The notes: generated from the letters alone by a model not told the origin. Shown: positions 32,554-44,034, counted from the stretch's first letter. The stretch is DNA of 64,000 nucleotides from Myxocyprinus asiaticus (GCF_019703515.2 NC_059368.1:28575289-28639288); one strand, 5' to 3'. Numbers and translations are program-made.

Positions 32554-32940
32554 TGCTGGTTTAGTGCTGGTGAAGGTGGTGAACCAGAATGGCCATGCTG
32601 TTTACCAGTAAAACAATGCTGGTTGTCCAGCATGGTCAGCAGCGGTCCTGACTCACATGGTGCCCTAGACGAGAAAATAAAAAAATGCATGTAACATATA
32701 CTAATGTTAACTATGAAATAAAATATAAACACAGGTAGATTTTTGATTTGACTAATTTGGCCTGTACTGGCTTCTAGCAGGTTATCCTATTTCTGTAGCC
32801 AGGTTGACCAAGGAACTCATGCTGGTTGAGCCAGATAAGATGCCTTCTGGTCTTCACTAGTAAACCAGCATCGCATGCAAAGGACCAGCATCCAAAACAT
32901 AACATATGCTGTTAACCAGCATTGCTGCTCTTTTTAACAG
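32554..32940. repeat. CCAGCAT/ATGCTGG-rich repeat
   Basis: Many copies of TGCTGGT and ACCAGCAT in both orientations occur up to TTTTTAACAGGG at 32,940, and also at 32,050-32,066 before the Angel-type element. This resembles a fish foldback-like repeat, here interrupted by the MITE. Confidence 0.5.
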
Positions 32941-34049
32941 GGAGCTCTGTAAAATTCCCCATATCAGAGTGAGTCAGCCTGAAATTACATCCCTTCCACA
33001 GACCTCTAAATGTCCACAGGAGATCAATTCCAGCATAAGCTCACCCACTCCTGCGGACTGCAAATTTACTGTTACACATGAATCTATGGGACTTTCTGTG
33101 CTTAGGTGCACAGTCAGGCATTAACACTCTTTTCTCCTCTTTTTGAAATTGCTTTGTTTTATGAAAGATTTTTCTTTTTATGTTGGCTAGAATAGACTCC
33201 AGCTGAGTGAACAAAGCACAATCCTCTATTTTTCTCTCTCTCTCATTCCCACACGCACCCTCACACTACCTCATTTCTATAACAAGTGTTCCTCTTGCTC
33301 ACTTTATAGTGCAAATGGGTGTAATACTCAAAGGGGAGGCTGTGTCAGGGGAAATATGACTCTTCTGTCTCTGTATTATTCATAATCCACAAATTCTCAA
33401 CCTTGGGGCTGGCTGCTGCCGCTCACGGGTGAAGACGATTCACACACTGAAATTAAGCTCCATCGGGGCTACAGCTGAGACAAAAGCACAGGCTGATGAG
33501 AAAATGCACTGATGTGCTGGTTAGAGTTGATGAATGAGTATTATTGAGTCAGGAGTTGTTTCATGAAGCAGACTACATAACTGATGCTCAATACTAAGTT
33601 AAAGGGCAAAGAAAGGTGGCTGTTCTAGTGCGGAAGTTCGACAGAGTTAAAAACAAAGGTAGGGTTTAGGAATTCTGCAAATAGGCTTTTTCTCACAATG
33701 TCTGCCAGGTCATATTGTTTTTTTTAAAATAATTTTGTTTGTCTCTTTCAAATTACAAATTACTTGTCCTTGTTAGGGGCAGGGTTGCCATGGAGATGAT
33801 TGTGAAGTCAAACCAACTCTTTGGATTCAGGGAGAACACCACAAAATGTCTCTGTTGGATGCACAAGTAAGACTTGTTGGAAAGGAGACCAAATTCTGAG
33901 CGCTAATATAACTTCTTCTTTTTTTTTTTTCTGTAATAAACTAAGCAAAACTGCACCTGAATTTGACAGCCAGTGATCACCATAGATTAGTATTTTTTCT
34001 TTTCATGGAAAAGAGCAGCTTTGAGATTTGTAACTCCTTTTGTGTTCCA

Positions 34050-34077
<28 letters not shown>
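32941..34077. other. Unassigned spacer
   Basis: No recognisable gene. Poly-T tracts lie near 33,718 and 33,920, and a CATA tetranucleotide run at 34,048-34,077 leads into (TA)n. Confidence 0.45.

Positions 34078-34119
<42 letters not shown>
34048..34119. repeat. (CATA)n and (TA)n compound microsatellite
   Basis: CATA repeats followed by a TA run that directly abuts the CAGGGTTGGG terminus at 34,120. Confidence 0.95.
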
Positions 34120-34122
<3 letters not shown>

Positions 34123-34930
34123 GGTTGGGAGGGTTACTTTTTAAATTCCACTACAGATTACAGAATACATGCTGTAAAATGTCATTTGTAACGTATTCTG
34201 TTAGATTACTCAAGGTCAATAACGTATTCTAAATACTTTGGATTACTTCTTCAGCACTGGTAGATTTCACTTGTTTTGACTATAAAAACTCTGCCAGTAC
34301 AGTAAGACAAAATACACATGTTAAAAATGCATTCTCTGAAAAACCTAAATATCTTATGCAGTGTTGTTTCTAAAACAAGATAAAGCAAACTGATCTTGTT
34401 TTAAGGATTTTCAGATATTTTTACAGGAAAACAATACAAAAATTATTATCAAGAATAATTATCAAGATATTATTTTTGCCCTAATATCAAAGGACTTACT
34501 AGAAAAAAAGACATTATGATCTAACCTGAATTTTCTTGATAAAAAAATATGATCGTGCCTTGTAACGTGCATGTAAAATGGCTAGAAATAGCATTTTAGC
34601 TTAGCGTAAAGCTGACAATTTACACAAGGTTTATTTCTATTTCTTCTGCTCCAAACTTACTTCAAAGTTACTTCTCTGTCTGCTTGTATGAATGTAACAC
34701 ATCATAAGAAAGTGTTTCACCACTGTTCAAATGCACTTTGGATCGCATCATATGTATAAATGTTTTCCATCTGAAAGGACTAAATATTAAATGAAACAAA
34801 TGACAATAAAATGCAAAGTAATCTCTTCAGTAATCAAAATATGTATATTATGTATATAAATATGAATGTAACTGTATTCTAATTACCAATGATTTAAACT
34901 GTAACTGTAGTGGAATACATTGTATTTTAA

Positions 34931-36772
34931 CCCTCTGGGGTCTGAGGGTGTTTTGGGCCCTGGAGAAGTTTTGACATGCCTTGACATTTGTGCTTTTTTC
35001 AGTTGCTTAAAAACATATTAATGGCTAAAGTCTGATAACACTGTATTCAGCACAAACTGGGCTACAATAATATGTGAGCAACATGTATGTACATGTTTGT
35101 ATTTATGAGAAAATAACGTTTATGCGTGTTTTTTTGAAAAAACAAAAATGTTAAGTCACTGAAATAAGGCCATATAACACATACTAAACATTTGTTCACA
35201 AGACTTTTGAGAACTGGATCATGTAGCCTAGAGTTTTTGCTACAAAATGATGTGAAAACCATCCTGATCACTCATCCATATGAAACAGTATAGTTATTTA
35301 ACTTTTGTAAGACACTTTTAGTGTTAGAAAGGCCATATGCGAGGAGGCATGAATGATCATGAATATTAAAGTAATTCACACCTGAGGAGACAAAGACCCC
35401 TCCCCTGGGCCTATGAGGAATGTGACTGAGAGAGAATGAATGTGAGGAGATGTAATGATTGAATGTATTGTACTTACTCTTTCTGATTTTCCATTACGTT
35501 GCTGCATGCCCTCCTAGTGCGAATGGCAGGTGAAGGCGAGAGTGATGCAGCCACATTCCTAAAAAAAAGTTGAAAACTATTATTACATATATATTCCAAA
35601 GTATAATACCAGTAGCCTATATGCATAAATGACATAAAATTAATGGGTATAGATGCGTGCTGTATATGTCTGTCAATGGTCCATTACCAGAGATAGCACA
35701 CCGCAAACATTTACTCATTCGCGCACTTCATCGACCGGGCATATTTACAGCACATTTTACACATTTACACCCGAACAGATATTTGCCAGCACAAGTTTAG
35801 TTGATGATAATACTAGTTAAAATATAATCTAAACATTCATATTACTTTTATATCATATTACATATCATATTTATATCATACAGCATACAATTTAAACACC
35901 TGCTTTAGCTGAAACAACATTTAAATGCAACTAAAACTTGCCTATTAGGACATATTTCAAATTTCAATACTCTGAATGCTGGCTGGCAAGTCTGAAAATA
36001 GTCCAGCTAGTAAAATATACACATGTTTATATAAAATAGCATGTCAACTAATGTAAGTAAAACTAAATGACTTACTCATCCGGAATTGGATCAAGTTGCT
36101 CTTCAAAATGTAAACGTTCATCGTCAGAGTCCCGCTCTTCTTCTGAGGAAAATGTGAACTCTTCGTCACTATCCAGGACCATCTGTAGAGCTTCCTTACC
36201 TATGTAGTGTGCCATCTTCCAAACGCGCAGGAAAATGAATGAATCTGATGATGAAACGATGTTTTTTAAGGCATTATTGTGGGGGCGTTTACCATTTGCA
36301 TATTTGCATAGACCGCCTCATTACATTACCGTATGAATAACACGCTCTGTTGGTGGGTGTGATCACATTAGCGATAATGAGCTAAGCCAGGAGAAACTGT
36401 ACATCGCTTTGTTTCGTACAGATTACATTAAAGGAGAATATTTGTTTTATATTTGAATTGTTTTATTTTAAAGTAGACATTTTAAGTTTTCTTTAGACAT
36501 ACGTTTCATGTTTGTATGATAAGTATTGGTGGAGTTTCACTTCATTTTTGTGACATGTTTCAAAAAGATGCTCGCAGAGACAGAGACAGCTGAAAAGCAC
36601 AAGGTTTTGTTGTTATTGTGAGTGTACACAAATAAAAGTAGACCCTTTATAGTTTCTAATGATGTCTTACATATCTGTATGCCCAAAAATGATGGAGTAT
36701 TTTAAGTTGTTTCCGCTGTTACGTGGAAAAAATTCAGCAGGACGCGCTGGTGCGTCCGTCGACCCCAGAGGT
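34931..36772 (-). mobile_element. piggyBac-like non-autonomous element, copy 2, uninterrupted
   Basis: Flanked by TTAA at 34,927-34,930 and 36,773-36,776. The left end is CCCTCTGGGGTCTGAGGGTG, and the right end read inverted is ACCTCTGGGGTCGACGG, sharing CCTCTGGGGTC. It is about 1.84 kb and matches the outer parts of copy 1. It has no catalytic domain, only a short acidic exon at 36,072-36,215. It shows what copy 1 looked like before the Gmr1-like insertion. Confidence 0.88.
36072..36215 (-). CDS. piggyBac-type transposase N-terminal exon remnant (47 codons)
   Basis: The minus strand reads MAHYIGKEALQMVLDSDEEF, then FSSEEERDSDDERLHFEE, LDPIPDE and stop. It differs from the copy 1 exon at few positions and keeps the Asp/Glu/Ser clusters. 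The end overlaps GATGAGTAAGT, where GTAAGT is a strong splice donor, so in an autonomous relative this would be exon 1 spliced to a catalytic exon. No such exon follows within this element. Function in the present copy is unlikely. Confidence 0.55.
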   Translation of the reverse strand: MAHYIGKEALQMVLDSDEEFTFSSEEERDSDDERLHFEEQLDPIPDE

Positions 36773-36819
36773 TTAAATACGTATTCCCGTTACATGTATT
36801 CTGTTACTCCCCAACAGTG

Positions 36820-37035
36820 TTGTATAAAGTACCCATTTGTCATATTTGAGTAAAAGTAAAGATACCTTCATGGAAATTGATTCAAGTAAAAGTTAAAGTA
36901 GCTCATGAGAAAATGACTTAAGTAAAAGTATTAAAGTAACTGATATAAAATTTACTTAAGTATCAAAAGTACAAGTAAATATGCATAAATTACGAAACAG
37001 TTCATTAAACCCATGGCAACTTATTTAATTGGTGG
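36820..37035. repeat. Fragment of a second dispersed repeat
   Basis: TTTGAGTAAAAGTAAAGATAC and GACTTAAGTAAAAGTATTAA are stretches of another common fish non-autonomous element, directly next to the hAT-like terminus. Its ends are not resolved. Confidence 0.5.
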
Positions 37036-37453
37036 TGCTCATCATTTACTTGCCCTCATGCCATCCCAGATGTGTATGACTTTCTTTCATCTGCATAACG
37101 CAAACAAAGATTTTAGAAGAATATTTCAGCTCTATAAGTTAATTCAATGCAAGTGAATGGTGGCCAGACATTTCAAGATACAAAAAGCACATTAAGGGAG
37201 CATAAAGTTATCCATACTACTACAGTGGTTAAATCCTTGTCCTCTGAAGCAATTCAATTGGTTTTGGGTGCTTTTTGGAGCTTTAAAGGTCTGGCCACTA
37301 TTCACTTACACTGAATTGTCCTACATAACAGCAATATTCTTCTGAAAATCTTTTTTTGTTTGTGTTCTGCAGAAAAAAAAAAAAAAAAAATTAAGTCATA
37401 CACATCTTGGATCGAATGAGAGAATTTTCATTTTTAAATGAACCATCCTTTAA
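37036..37453. mobile_element. Angel-type MITE
   Basis: CATCATTTACTTGCCCTCAT, CCAGATGTGTATGACTTTCT and the right end TTTTTAAATGAACCATCCTTTAA fit the Angel pattern. The left terminus is degraded. A poly-A run sits at 37,373-37,391. Confidence 0.62.
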
Positions 37454-37504
37454 TGGTACATTCAAGTGGCATCAGAATGATCATATATATGGGATTATGG
37501 GGCC

Positions 37505-37775
37505 AATAAGCAACCACCCCGCAACCACCCAGAACACCCTGGCAACTGCATAGAAATGTGCTGAAACACAGTTAAAACAACTTAACAGCATAGCAACAAC
37601 CTGACAACCACCTAGAACACCTTGTCAACTGCAAAGCAATGTGTAAAAAACACAGAAAACAACTTAGCAACAGCATAGTAACAACCTGGCAACCACATAC
37701 TGTAGCAATGCACCAAAACACACAACAGAGATCACCTTGATAACTGCATAGCATGCCCTAGCAACCATCCAGAAA
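37505..37775. repeat. Degenerate minisatellite, about 100-bp period
   Basis: CAACCACCCAGAACACC at about 37,511 recurs as CAACCACCTAGAACACC near 37,609 and, more degraded, near 37,692. AACTGCATAGAAATG-type stretches recur between them. About 2.7 units. Confidence 0.65.
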
Positions 37776-37845
37776 ACGTCCTGGTTACTTTTGTAACCTC
37801 CGTTCCCTGATGGAGTGAACAAGACGTTATGTCGAAGTAGTGTAA
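37776..37845 (-). repeat. Isolated DIRS terminus fragment
   Basis: AACGTCCTGGTTAC, TAACCTCCGTTCCCTGATGG and GAACAAGACGTTATGTCG match the inverted form of the DIRS right end at 47,215-47,278. No other DIRS sequence adjoins it. Confidence 0.72.
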
Positions 37846-38310
37846 ACAAAAATAAATATTGTTGGACATTTTCATGAGCACTGGTAATTATTCATACACA
37901 TTATATCTTGTTTAAATGTAAAATGTAAATGCATGTGATTGACTTTTATATGAACAGGTCTCCTGGAAAGGCGGGAGAGTGATTGCACATAACTTCATTA
38001 TTTCACAGCTTTCATAATGTTTAAGCATAAACGTATAAATTTAATTAGTCGAAAAAAACAAAAATTAACTCACATGAGCAGTTTCTTGTCTACCCCAGAG
38101 GAGACAGACGACGAAACACATAATCTGGCATGCGCTTCACTTGTGATTTTGATTCAGATTCATGATTTGCAAAACGAATCATTCAGACCACTTTTTGAAT
38201 CTTTTTGTTCAGTTCAAAGGAATCAAATCTAAATAATTCTTTCAATGAATCACACATCACTATCGCTGATCTGCATGCATTTTTGCACATACTGCTGTTA
38301 TTTTTTGTGG

Positions 38311-38315
<5 letters not shown>

Positions 38316-38352
<37 letters not shown>
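38316..38352. repeat. (TA)n microsatellite
   Basis: A TA run next to ACACAACAGTTAGT, the same arrangement as at 63,667-63,720. Confidence 0.95.
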
Positions 38353-38357
<5 letters not shown>

Positions 38358-38760
38358 ACAGTTAGTGAACAGTTAGTGAAGTGAATCCGCGTCAGCTACT
38401 GTTTACATACAACAGCACTCCGTGATCGCTACTACACTACTAATGCTAGGAAATAGCTTTAAACGAACAACTTCAGCATTACGGCTCATCACAGCTGAGA
38501 GACACAACAAACTGATTGATTACAGAACTCAAGGCGCTTACCTCTTACCGGAGTTTCCACATTGGATACACACTGATTAAAATGGTGGAGGACATTGCAG
38601 TTTCTATAGTGATTGACTCTTGCGCACCGGCTCCCGCGAAATAGAGAGGAATACCCCCACTTGGATGACTATTTTACCACTGAGAAAGTTGATCTTCAGA
38701 AAGCTGACAGCATCTCTGCTTGAGAGTGGCAACAGATGATCGCACACGCTCCATCTCTCG

Positions 38761-38805
<45 letters not shown>

Positions 38806-38810
38806 CTCTT

Positions 38811-38849
<39 letters not shown>

Positions 38850-39060
38850 TCCATCCTTATTTATCCAATAACTTGTTAGAAACAGCACAAGCTGTGATAC
38901 TATTTCTGAAGTTACATTTTGAATTACTACGAAGGGCTTGGACGCATAATTCGGTTTGAACCAGCAAAGGCTGATTCTGATCCGTCGTGAAAGAAAGTAG
39001 TTCCATGCACAAATGCGTTTTTATGACCATACTCAGTTTTTCCGCATTCAAAAATCCAAA
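38353..39060 (-). repeat. Composite dispersed repeat, copy B
   Basis: It starts ACACAACAGTTAG, then GTGAAGTGAATCCGCGTCAG, matching both ends of copy C at the right window edge. It continues with sequence that is the inverse of copy A (CTCTTACCGGAGTTTCCACA, GACTCTTGCGCACCGG, AATAACTTGTTAGAAACAGC, TTGGACGCATAATT). A (CT)n(CA)n compound microsatellite at 38,757-38,850 is at the same internal place as in copy A. No protein is encoded. Confidence 0.78.
38757..38850. repeat. (CT)n(CA)n compound microsatellite
   Basis: Two CT-run plus CA-run blocks in tandem inside repeat copy B. Confidence 0.95.
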
Positions 39061-39197
39061 ATCTGAAAGGGAATAAGCATAATACTTCTACTTGTAATTC
39101 TCTCACCTCCAAATGACACCACTTGAACATTAAAACGGCCCTTTTTTTCTATACTTGAAGTACATCTCAATTATAGGTTTTCTGTGGTTTCATGCAG

Positions 39198-39198
<1 letters not shown>

Positions 39199-39233
<35 letters not shown>

Positions 39234-39235
39234 TT
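39199..39235. repeat. (ATT)n microsatellite
   Basis: A trinucleotide run of about 12 units. Confidence 0.95.
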
Positions 39236-39504
39236 CATATTTCTCTATTTAAGGATGTTTTCTCCTCTTATACAGGATGCAATTCAGTTCAGTCTGTTGT
39301 AGAATCACAGGTGTCTTATCCAGAGTGGAATGCAGCCTTGAACAGGTGCAACATAAAATTGATTTTTAATGGACAACAAAAACTTGACCAGGCAAAGAGC
39401 TTCCTGGGATTTCACCAACATCAGTGTGTACAGAAGTGAATGTCAAGCTTTTTCAGAGGGAACATGCTCAGGTTTGTTTATGTGGAATACAGATATCCTC
39501 ATAT

Positions 39505-39780
39505 CTCTGTCCCATCTGTGATCATTTACTCACCCTCGTGTTATCCCAGTCTTTTATATGACTTGTGGGACACATGGTTTGACAGAATGTCAGCATCAGC
39601 CACCATTCATTTAAACTGTCTAGAAAAAAAAAAAAAAAAAAAAAAAAAAAACATGAAAGGAAAGTGAATGGTGACTCAGTCTGTTTTTCTACCTAACATC
39701 CCATTTGTGTTCAGGGAAGAAAGTCAAAAGGGTTTGGAACAACATGAGGGTTGAGGGAGTAAATGATAACCAAATTTTCA
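39505..39780. mobile_element. Degraded Angel-type MITE with poly-A
   Basis: GATCATTTACTCACCCTCGTG at the left and GAGGGAGTAAATGATAACC at the right are inverted counterparts typical of Angel. The outermost ends are lost. A poly-A run lies at 39,626-39,652. Confidence 0.55.
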
Positions 39781-40950
39781 CAGACCAGCATGGCAATTCA
39801 TACTATGGTGCTCTTTTCAACAGGGATCTAAAAATAAATAAATAATAATACTAATAAAAACTGAAAATATCTCTAAAGAACACAAAGCAAGCTGCAGCAC
39901 TGCGTGGTGGTATTTGCTAGAAAAATCTCTGTGAAAGTCCCCTGCTGTTCTTTCCACCATTGAACAATGATAAATCAACCAGATGGAGTTGCGTCACAAG
40001 AGAGATTTTTATTCATATTGTTTAGTTCACTTTGAATAGGCTCTTTGGAAGGGTACTTTTGCCGGTTTTAGTACTGCTCACTTCTTTTGGGGAAGATTAG
40101 GTTGTCAGGCACTTGATGTGTGTTCGACGAGAACATAACGCAACGCCACAGAATGGAGTGAGGAGAGACTGGAGACCTAACTTGACAGGTAATCTGAGGA
40201 AGCAAACCCAATATTTTCTCCCTCACTGCATCCAAGTCCCTGGCCCTACTTGCAGTTCACTGCCGGTCAATATTTCTCATTTAAGGAGGCGCTGACTCGG
40301 TTGGAATTAGAACTTTGCTTCACCTGTGTCTTTGGGCAGGACCAAGGGCTAAAAGGGCTGCCAGTGGAAGGTCAGATATTAGTCACCATGGGGGACAGAT
40401 CCACTCCATCAACAGGCAAGCAGCAGAACAGGCTAACAGCTCAGCCTACTGGCAGTGTGTCGACGAACAGACAAAGTGCTTATGGGAAAGTAAATCCTAT
40501 AAACAAAGAAGTGATCTGCTACTGAAAAAAAAGGGCAAAGGCAAAATCACATTACTAATTGTGCCCTATATACGTCTTTTATTAAAGCAGTTTTTTTTGT
40601 GCATGACTGTAGCTGCACTCTGTATGTGCACTCCCACTCTGAGAACAGATGCAGTCCACATATTCTGAAGATCAAAGTGCCATTACCACACCCTCTGAAA
40701 TTTGTCTGATTAAAGGAATCACTAATATGAGTTGACTGACTTTTTCAGAAGCAAAATATCTCATATTAACCGCTTTGTAAATGGCAGATGGATAAATTAG
40801 ATGGGAATAAAAAAAAAAATTACGCTTCCTACTTGCAACATCCTACCACCCAGACAGTAGACTTGCACAGATACAGTATAATCGGAAACTCTTGTTTAAG
40901 ATTATACTGAACTGCAAATGCATAGTATGAGTAATGAGATGCTAATGATT
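39781..40950. other. Unassigned spacer
   Basis: No recognisable gene. Two overlapping open frames at 40,250-40,668 are in different phases, with no known motif. Confidence 0.45.
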
Positions 40951-41000
40951 CCTGTAACTCAACTGGTAGAATATGGCGCTAGCAACAACAAGGTCATTTC
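40951..41000 (+). repeat. tRNA-like SINE head fragment
   Basis: TAACTCAACTGGTAGAATATGG followed by GCGCTAGCAAC resembles an A-box region of a tRNA-derived SINE. The B box and body are missing. Confidence 0.5.
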
Positions 41001-41754
41001 AGTCAGGACCACTCTGTTTGATTGAAATTTATTTGTACAAACTCTTGACAATAGTTTTGGCGGGAAGGCTCCGCTCTGAGGGGTCAGCTTCCATGCTGAA
41101 CACATGGCGCATACCCCCCCCCCATAACAATTAACCAAATAATTTACAAGCAAATTGACAACTGATTGATGACAGATCCATTATATGGTAATAATTCAGT
41201 ACAAATAGTGATACAGTAAAATGGTTGAGTTCAGAACAAGGAATCAGGAAGACAATGATAGCAGTCTATGCGCTGAAAGATGAGGTAATCTCCATGGACA
41301 GAAGATGCATGCAGAAAGGTTCAAGACTGGCTTGATCATGAGGGGGAGCTGGGGATAGGGGTAGGTGAGCGAACGTCTGTGCAACAGACTAGGGCAGGTG
41401 TGTGTTCTGAATGGTGAGTTTATATGTACTGCCTAATTGGTAGGAAGTGGAGTTCATAGATCAGCTAAGCATCAGCTGATGGGCCGGCTGGCACTCCGTG
41501 GTCTGCCTGAACAACACTTAAGCTCCATTTTAATCGCTAAAGTTCCATGAGTTAGATTTCCATGGAAAACAATCCGATAAAATGCATGACTTGAGTGCAC
41601 TATATGTTGGAAAAGGTTTAAGGGTGCCTACACACTAGAGAAAGCTCAGAGTCCTTAACAGATAGGAATAGCCTACAAACAGGAATACAGTAAATTGGAT
41701 TCCAGCTAAAACAATTGGACTCACCTGTCTGAGGCTATTTCAAAAATGTATAAG
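41001..41754. other. Unassigned spacer
   Basis: No gene recognised. A C run lies at 41,117-41,125. Confidence 0.45.
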
Positions 41755-42191
41755 TTAGGGTAGCTCAGTGGTAAAAGACGCTGGCTACCACCCCTAGAGT
41801 TCACTAGTTCAAATCCCAGGGCATGCTGAGTGACTCCAGCCAGGTCTCCTAAGCAACCAAATTGGCCCGGTTGCTAGGGAGGGTAGAGTCACATGGGGTA
41901 ACCTCCTCGTGGTCGCCATAATGTGGTTCGTTCTCGGTGGGGCGTGTGGTGAGTTGAGTGCAGATGCCGCGGTGGATAGCGTGAAGCCTCCACACGCGCT
42001 ATGTCTCCATGGCAACACACTCAACAAGCCACGTGATAAGATGCACGGGTTGATGGTCTCAGACGCGGAGGCAACTGGGATTCATCCTAAGCCACCCGGA
42101 TTGAGGCGAATCACTACGCGACCACGAGGACTTAATAAGCGCACTTTGAATTGGGCATTCCAAATTGGGTGAAAAAAAAACGAAAAAAAAA
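41755..42191 (+). repeat. tRNA-derived SINE, copy 1
   Basis: The head has an A box TAGCTCAGTGGT (41,761-41,772) and a B box AGTTCAAATCC (41,806-41,816), the internal promoter of RNA polymerase III. The body includes AAGCAACCAAATTGGCCCGG, GGGTAACCTCCTCGTGGTCG and CACTACGCGACCACGAGG. The tail ends in A-rich AAAAACGAAAAA. A second copy in opposite orientation is at 47,279-47,707. Confidence 0.85.
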
Positions 42192-42830
42192 CGTATATGT
42201 TTCTGTTTGCAAACTCATATATTTTGCTATGTTTGACCTTTTCATCCACACTAGAATTACATTTTCCCCCACCAAAATGGAAATATTTCCAAAAATTCCA
42301 CCAAAAATGTTTGGAAAAAGCTCTCCATTACATGCATACTTCAGAAAAAGATGATGTTAGGGAACTGAAGTTTTCAAACAAAAACAGATAAGTGTGGATG
42401 TGGGCTGAAATTATTTTTGGTGAACTGATGCCTTTGCCACAGTGCATTTCAGTTATAGTAGAAACATTTTTGAAACATTTGCAAACCCTCGTGTTTTTCT
42501 TCTATGTCCTTCTGAAGCACCCACTCCATTAAAATCAGTGGATTTGCAGGGTTCTCTGACACAGCATAAACTCTAGCGTGTAGGCGTTCTAAATGTAATG
42601 AACAAATGGATGTTCCCTTGCAGACACACATTTGCATAAAAAATACATTAGCATGCACCATCTTTATGTACAGTAGCTGTGGAAGTAAAAGGAGGGTGAT
42701 ACTTTGTAATGCAACACCATCCCTGAATATGAAGGCTCCATATTTAAACACGCTGATACCCTGCACGCGCCCTGCCTGCTCCAGCAACTACATCTGGGCG
42801 CTTTTAAAAAAGCATGAAACTTCTTGCATG
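42192..42830. other. Unassigned spacer
   Basis: AT-rich sequence without recognisable features. Confidence 0.45.
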
Positions 42831-43394
42831 TTAAAGCTGCACTATGTAAGATTTTTTTGGTTAAAAATGAACAAATTGCCATTATTGTTTGAGTACATAA
42901 ACAATCAGAGTTCAAAACAATGTCCTTACCTTACCCCGATTCACTATGGTAAGCCTATAAAAGTTATTTGTATTTTGAGCTGTCGGGATTGATTTGGCGT
43001 GAAATCGCTGGCTTATAACGTTCATCCTTGCATTATTATGTCATGTCTGCGCACACAGGAACGAAGTACCGGCTGTCTCATGTTCCGGCTGGAGAAACTA
43101 ATTGAGCTGTTCAGCTCTTTTCAGTTATATTCACACAGTTCAGGAGAGCATCGTTGCAGTTTAGATGGATGTTTATCTGTTATCCATTTGGCGAAGTTGT
43201 TTACCCGCTATAATGCTTGGATATGTTTTCTGGTAGGGTTGTTGAAGCTTATATTGCTTGTCATGCTTTAATGAATCGAACATTACCCATTTGTTTACCG
43301 ATCGTGAGGTATCTACGTTGTCCGGTGAAGTTACTGTGATATGTTTAATATGGATGACTTCTGAAATTGATTTCTTGTAACTGGATTTCCCTAT
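42831..43394 (+). mobile_element. TTAA-bounded repeat, left part
   Basis: Starts TTAAAGCTGCACTATGTAAG. The inverse TTACATAGTGCAGCTTTAA lies at 50,515-50,533. The 564 bp is cut off by the DIRS element at 43,395. It is probably the left end of a non-autonomous DNA element; that both ends belong to one copy is inference. Confidence 0.55.
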
Positions 43395-43620
43395 CTGTCA
43401 CTCACTCGACGTTGTGTCGATGTAGTAACACTAGAGGTCACCCTTGGGAGCCCGAAACACCTCTGGTCTTTGATAAAAGGCCAATGAAAATTGGCGAGTG
43501 GTATTTGCATGCCACTTCCCCGGACATAAGGGTATAAAAGGAGCTGGTATGCAACCACTCATTCAGATTTTCTCTTCGGAGCCGAACGGTCATGCTCACT
43601 GAGCTGAATTCTCACGACTG
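43395..43620 (+). repeat. DIRS left inverted terminal repeat with promoter
   Basis: Inverse of 47,011-47,225. It includes GGTCTTTGATAAAAGGCCAA and a TATA box in GGTATAAAAGGAGC at about 43,530, followed by ACTCATTCAG, the likely transcription start region. Confidence 0.85.
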
Positions 43621-43694
43621 TTCATTCACCTCTGCTGGATCTGACGGCGCATTTCAGTGGCTTCTCCCTCCTCTGCACTGGTGAACTGCAGAGA

Positions 43695-43940
43695 ATGCCC
43701 CTGGGCGCTTCGGCAGAAAAAAGAGAGTATATTTTCCTGAAAGAGTATATTTCTCTAAAAGAGCGGCACACACGGAACGTCTTTTTAAAGATGCCTTTCC
43801 GATTGCGCGTTATTCCTGGTTACCTCTCAACTTCAGACGGTCACGATCGCTGTCTTTCATGTCTGGGCGTGACCCACATGGAGGCAGCGTTCGTGGATGG
43901 TTCATGTTCTCACTGCGTGAACATGACCATGGCAACGTAA
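43695..43940 (+). pseudogene. DIRS ORF1 N-terminus with cysteine cluster
   Basis: An ATG at 43,695 opens a frame containing DGHDRCLSCLGVTHMEAAF and DGSCSHCVNMTMAT. The cysteine/histidine pattern CX2CX4HX8CX2C resembles a zinc-binding module at the start of fish DIRS gag proteins. The frame ends at 43,940, where a shift or deletion separates it from the next gag part. Its likely role is nucleic-acid binding in the particle. Confidence 0.65.
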
Positions 43941-44034
43941 CAACTTTCGTAAGAAAGCAAGCCACCCCAGCGGCTCCCCGCCTTGGTCCTTCTACCTACG
44001 GGTTTGAAGCCAGCGTGGCTAGCTCTGGGGAAAT

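Larger units (their letters stand above)
34120..36819. mobile_element. hAT-like non-autonomous element with CAGGGTTGGG ends, interrupted
   Basis: The left terminus is CAGGGTTGGGAGGGTTAC and the right terminus, read inverted, is CACTGTTGGGGAGTAACAG. Subterminal stretches such as TTACAGAATACATGCTGTA and ACGTATTCT recur near both ends. I recognise it as an abundant fish repeat. The middle is split by piggyBac-like copy 2 at 34,931-36,772. No clear 8-bp duplication is seen, perhaps because the left flank is a TA run. Confidence 0.7.

Noticed and set aside
37505..37775. CRISPR-like repeat-spacer array
   Set aside because: Units are about 100 bp, degenerate and without short identical repeats. The genome is a fish.
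40250..40668. Two overlapping frames considered as an exon
   Set aside because: They are in different phases and neither has recognisable features.
40951..41000. tRNA gene
   Set aside because: Only an A-box-like half is present, with no B box or acceptor stem. It fits a truncated SINE.
41755..41830. Functional tRNA gene
   Set aside because: A and B boxes are present, but they continue into a SINE body with a second inverted copy at 47 kb, so it is a tRNA-derived SINE head.
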